The notes beneath the pieces were generated by a model. That model ran no database searches and had not been told where the DNA came from. It was given only the letters and a program-made list of their open reading frames with translations. A stretch of 7,209 nucleotides of DNA from an uncultured Pseudomonadota bacterium (GTDB lineage Bacteria; SAR324; NAC60-12), in the NCBI GenBank assembly GCA_913056375.1, contig CAJXNF010000142.1, positions 1 through 7,209 on the forward strand, given 5' to 3'. Shown piece by piece: positions 5,873 to 7,209 of the stretch. Positions within the stretch are counted from its first letter, which is position 1, and each line of letters begins with the position of its first letter. Both the position numbers and the translations under genes were made by a program.

Positions 5873-7209
5873 TTGCCGCTGCCCACAGCTATCCTCCCTC
5901 AGAACCGAACGATCCTTGCCTTAGGATCAACGGGGCTCCTATCCATCTGCTCTCCTGCACTCAACTGGAGTGGCACATCTTTGCTGATCTGGGTTTCTTT
6001 GGTCCCGCTAGGTATAGCTCTGTATGGAGCAACTACCAAGCAGGGAGCCTGGCTTGGTGGCTGTTTTGGAACAATGCTTTGGATCAGTCAAACCTGGGGA
6101 CTTCACACCACGCTGACTTATCAACCAGGTTTGCCATGGTGGATCTCAATCATTCTGTGGCTTTTTCTTTGTTTCATTGCTGGCATTCCCTATTTGATTT
6201 TTGGGCTACTAATAACCCGTCTGAACTGGATTGAAAAGCCAGGTGGAGCGTTACGGACTGCATTGTTGTGGGTTGGTTTGACCGAGTGGGTGCCTTCTCT
6301 TGCACCCGTTTTTCCTGTCCATGCCTTCGGCCAACAGGCAGCTTGGTTACAGGTTGTTCACTGGGGAGGAACCCCCACCCTGCATCTACTGTTGATCTGG
6401 GTCAACTGGCTGATTGTGCATAGCTTTTTGCGCTTCAAGCATGACTATCGGAGATTGAGGAATCATCTGATTTTGATAGCTTTCATACCGGTGATCATTT
6501 TCAGTTGGGGTAGTTATGAATTACACAGAAGTCAAAACGGACCCTTCCAAGAATTACAAATTGGCTGGGTTCAACCTAATTTCACCTCGATTCCAAATGA
6601 GGAAAATCCTGTTTCAAAAAATCAGCTGCTAAGTCTTTTGAAACAAAGCACTGAATTGATTCAGACTGACCCAAACATTGAAGCAGTTTTCTGGCCCGAG
6701 GTCCCATTTCCACTATCTTGGGTGGATCAGGTGGAGCAAAGGCAACAGATCAGACAAGCCGTTGTAAAGTGGCAGCGTCCTCTTTTCATGGTTTCCAGCA
6801 CAGTTGATGATCCCAAAGTGATTCGGGGGGAGCAATTCGCTTACTACAATGTCGCCCAAATGATTGGCTCAACCGGCATTGTACGAGCCTCACAAACCAA
6901 GCAAAAGTTGGTACCTTTCGGTGAATATCTACCTGGGGAAGAGAGTTTCCCGTTCCTGAGAGATTGGCTTCCAAATGCCCGTCGTTACCTGGCTGGTAGT
7001 AAACTCAACTTGCTGCCCTTGTCGGAAGGCAGTTCCATCTTGGCAGCCATCTGTTATGAAATTGGATTTGAATCAATACTCAAGCAAGCCTTAGAATCTA
7101 GGGTTCGTGTTGTATGGAACCCCGTCAATGATGGCTGGTTTCCCTCCTCAATGGCGGCTTGGCACCGAGCACTTGCTCAATTCAGCAGTGTAGAAATCGG
7201 GTTGCCACT
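5873..7209 (+). CDS. lnt: Apolipoprotein N-acyltransferase, C-terminus beyond the window
   Basis: Lnt acylates the N-terminal cysteine of apolipoproteins in the inner membrane, the last step of lipoprotein maturation in Gram-negative bacteria. The frame stays open for 445 codons to the right edge; E. coli Lnt has 512 residues, so roughly the last 60-70 are missing. About seven hydrophobic segments occupy residues 13-212 (near 14-31, 35-53, 57-76, 88-116, 126-142, 165-187 and 197-212). The nitrilase-fold domain starts near 227 (LQIGWVQPN). Its triad is present: E276 (FWPEVPFP), K343 (TKQKLVPFGEYLP) and C394 (AAICYEIGFES), with E351 also conserved. Past the active site the usual NDxWFG is NDGWFP (419-424), and the Arg-rich RAxExGRP region reads SSVEIGLP (438-445), so the enzyme is somewhat divergent. 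TTG at 5873 is the best start: an in-frame TAA lies just upstream, and the protein then begins about 12 residues before the first membrane helix. Confidence 0.93.
   Translation, partial: MPLPTAILPQNRTILALGSTGLLSICSPALNWSGTSLLIWVSLVPLGIALYGATTKQGAWLGGCFGTMLWISQTWGLHTTLTYQPGLPWWISIILWLFLCFIAGIPYLIFGLLITRLNWIEKPGGALRTALLWVGLTEWVPSLAPVFPVHAFGQQAAWLQVVHWGGTPTLHLLLIWVNWLIVHSFLRFKHDYRRLRNHLILIAFIPVIIFSWGSYELHRSQNGPFQELQIGWVQPNFTSIPNEENPVSKNQLLSLLKQSTELIQTDPNIEAVFWPEVPFPLSWVDQVEQRQQIRQAVVKWQRPLFMVSSTVDDPKVIRGEQFAYYNVAQMIGSTGIVRASQTKQKLVPFGEYLPGEESFPFLRDWLPNARRYLAGSKLNLLPLSEGSSILAAICYEIGFESILKQALESRVRVVWNPVNDGWFPSSMAAWHRALAQFSSVEIGLP

Noticed and set aside
5839..6234. 131-codon open frame on the + strand
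   Set aside because: It lies in another frame across the start of lnt. The lnt frame gives membrane helices and then the conserved nitrilase domain, whereas this one shows no family resemblance.

Overview
The window holds seven protein-coding genes and almost no non-coding DNA. It looks like a core-genome segment of a Gram-negative bacterium. A lipopolysaccharide-type glycosyltransferase, an MEP-pathway isoprenoid gene (ispH) and an apolipoprotein N-acyltransferase (lnt) all point to a two-membrane cell. Base composition looks moderate, roughly mid-40s percent G+C by eye. I cannot place the organism more precisely. A proteobacterium or a related marine-type lineage would fit, but that is a guess.

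Layout. Positions 1-471 (+) are the C-terminal part of a family 2 glycosyltransferase that enters from the left edge. Positions 504-3242 (+) are a full-length DNA polymerase I (polA) with an intact 5' nuclease, a degenerate proofreading domain and a polymerase domain with one striking substitution in the O-helix. Positions 3303-4247 (+) are ispH. Positions 4210-4761 (-) are an ITPase-type XTP/dITP pyrophosphatase whose 3' end overlaps that of ispH by 38 bp. Only 29 bp separate its start from a rightward cluster: a small membrane-anchored protein of unknown function (4791-5357), a secreted HEAT-like protein (5354-5866) and lnt (from a TTG at 5873 to the right edge, incomplete). The first two overlap by ATGA and the third follows after 6 nt, so the three are probably one operon.

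Functions. polA and the pyrophosphatase act on DNA replication/repair and nucleotide-pool cleaning. ispH makes isoprenoid precursors. The left-edge glycosyltransferase and the right-hand cluster concern the cell envelope. The most interesting biology is the pair of uncharacterised exported proteins coupled to lnt, and the altered active-site positions in PolA. I see no tRNA, rRNA, CRISPR array, insertion sequence, phage gene or defence system, and no stretch over 300 bases lacks a gene.
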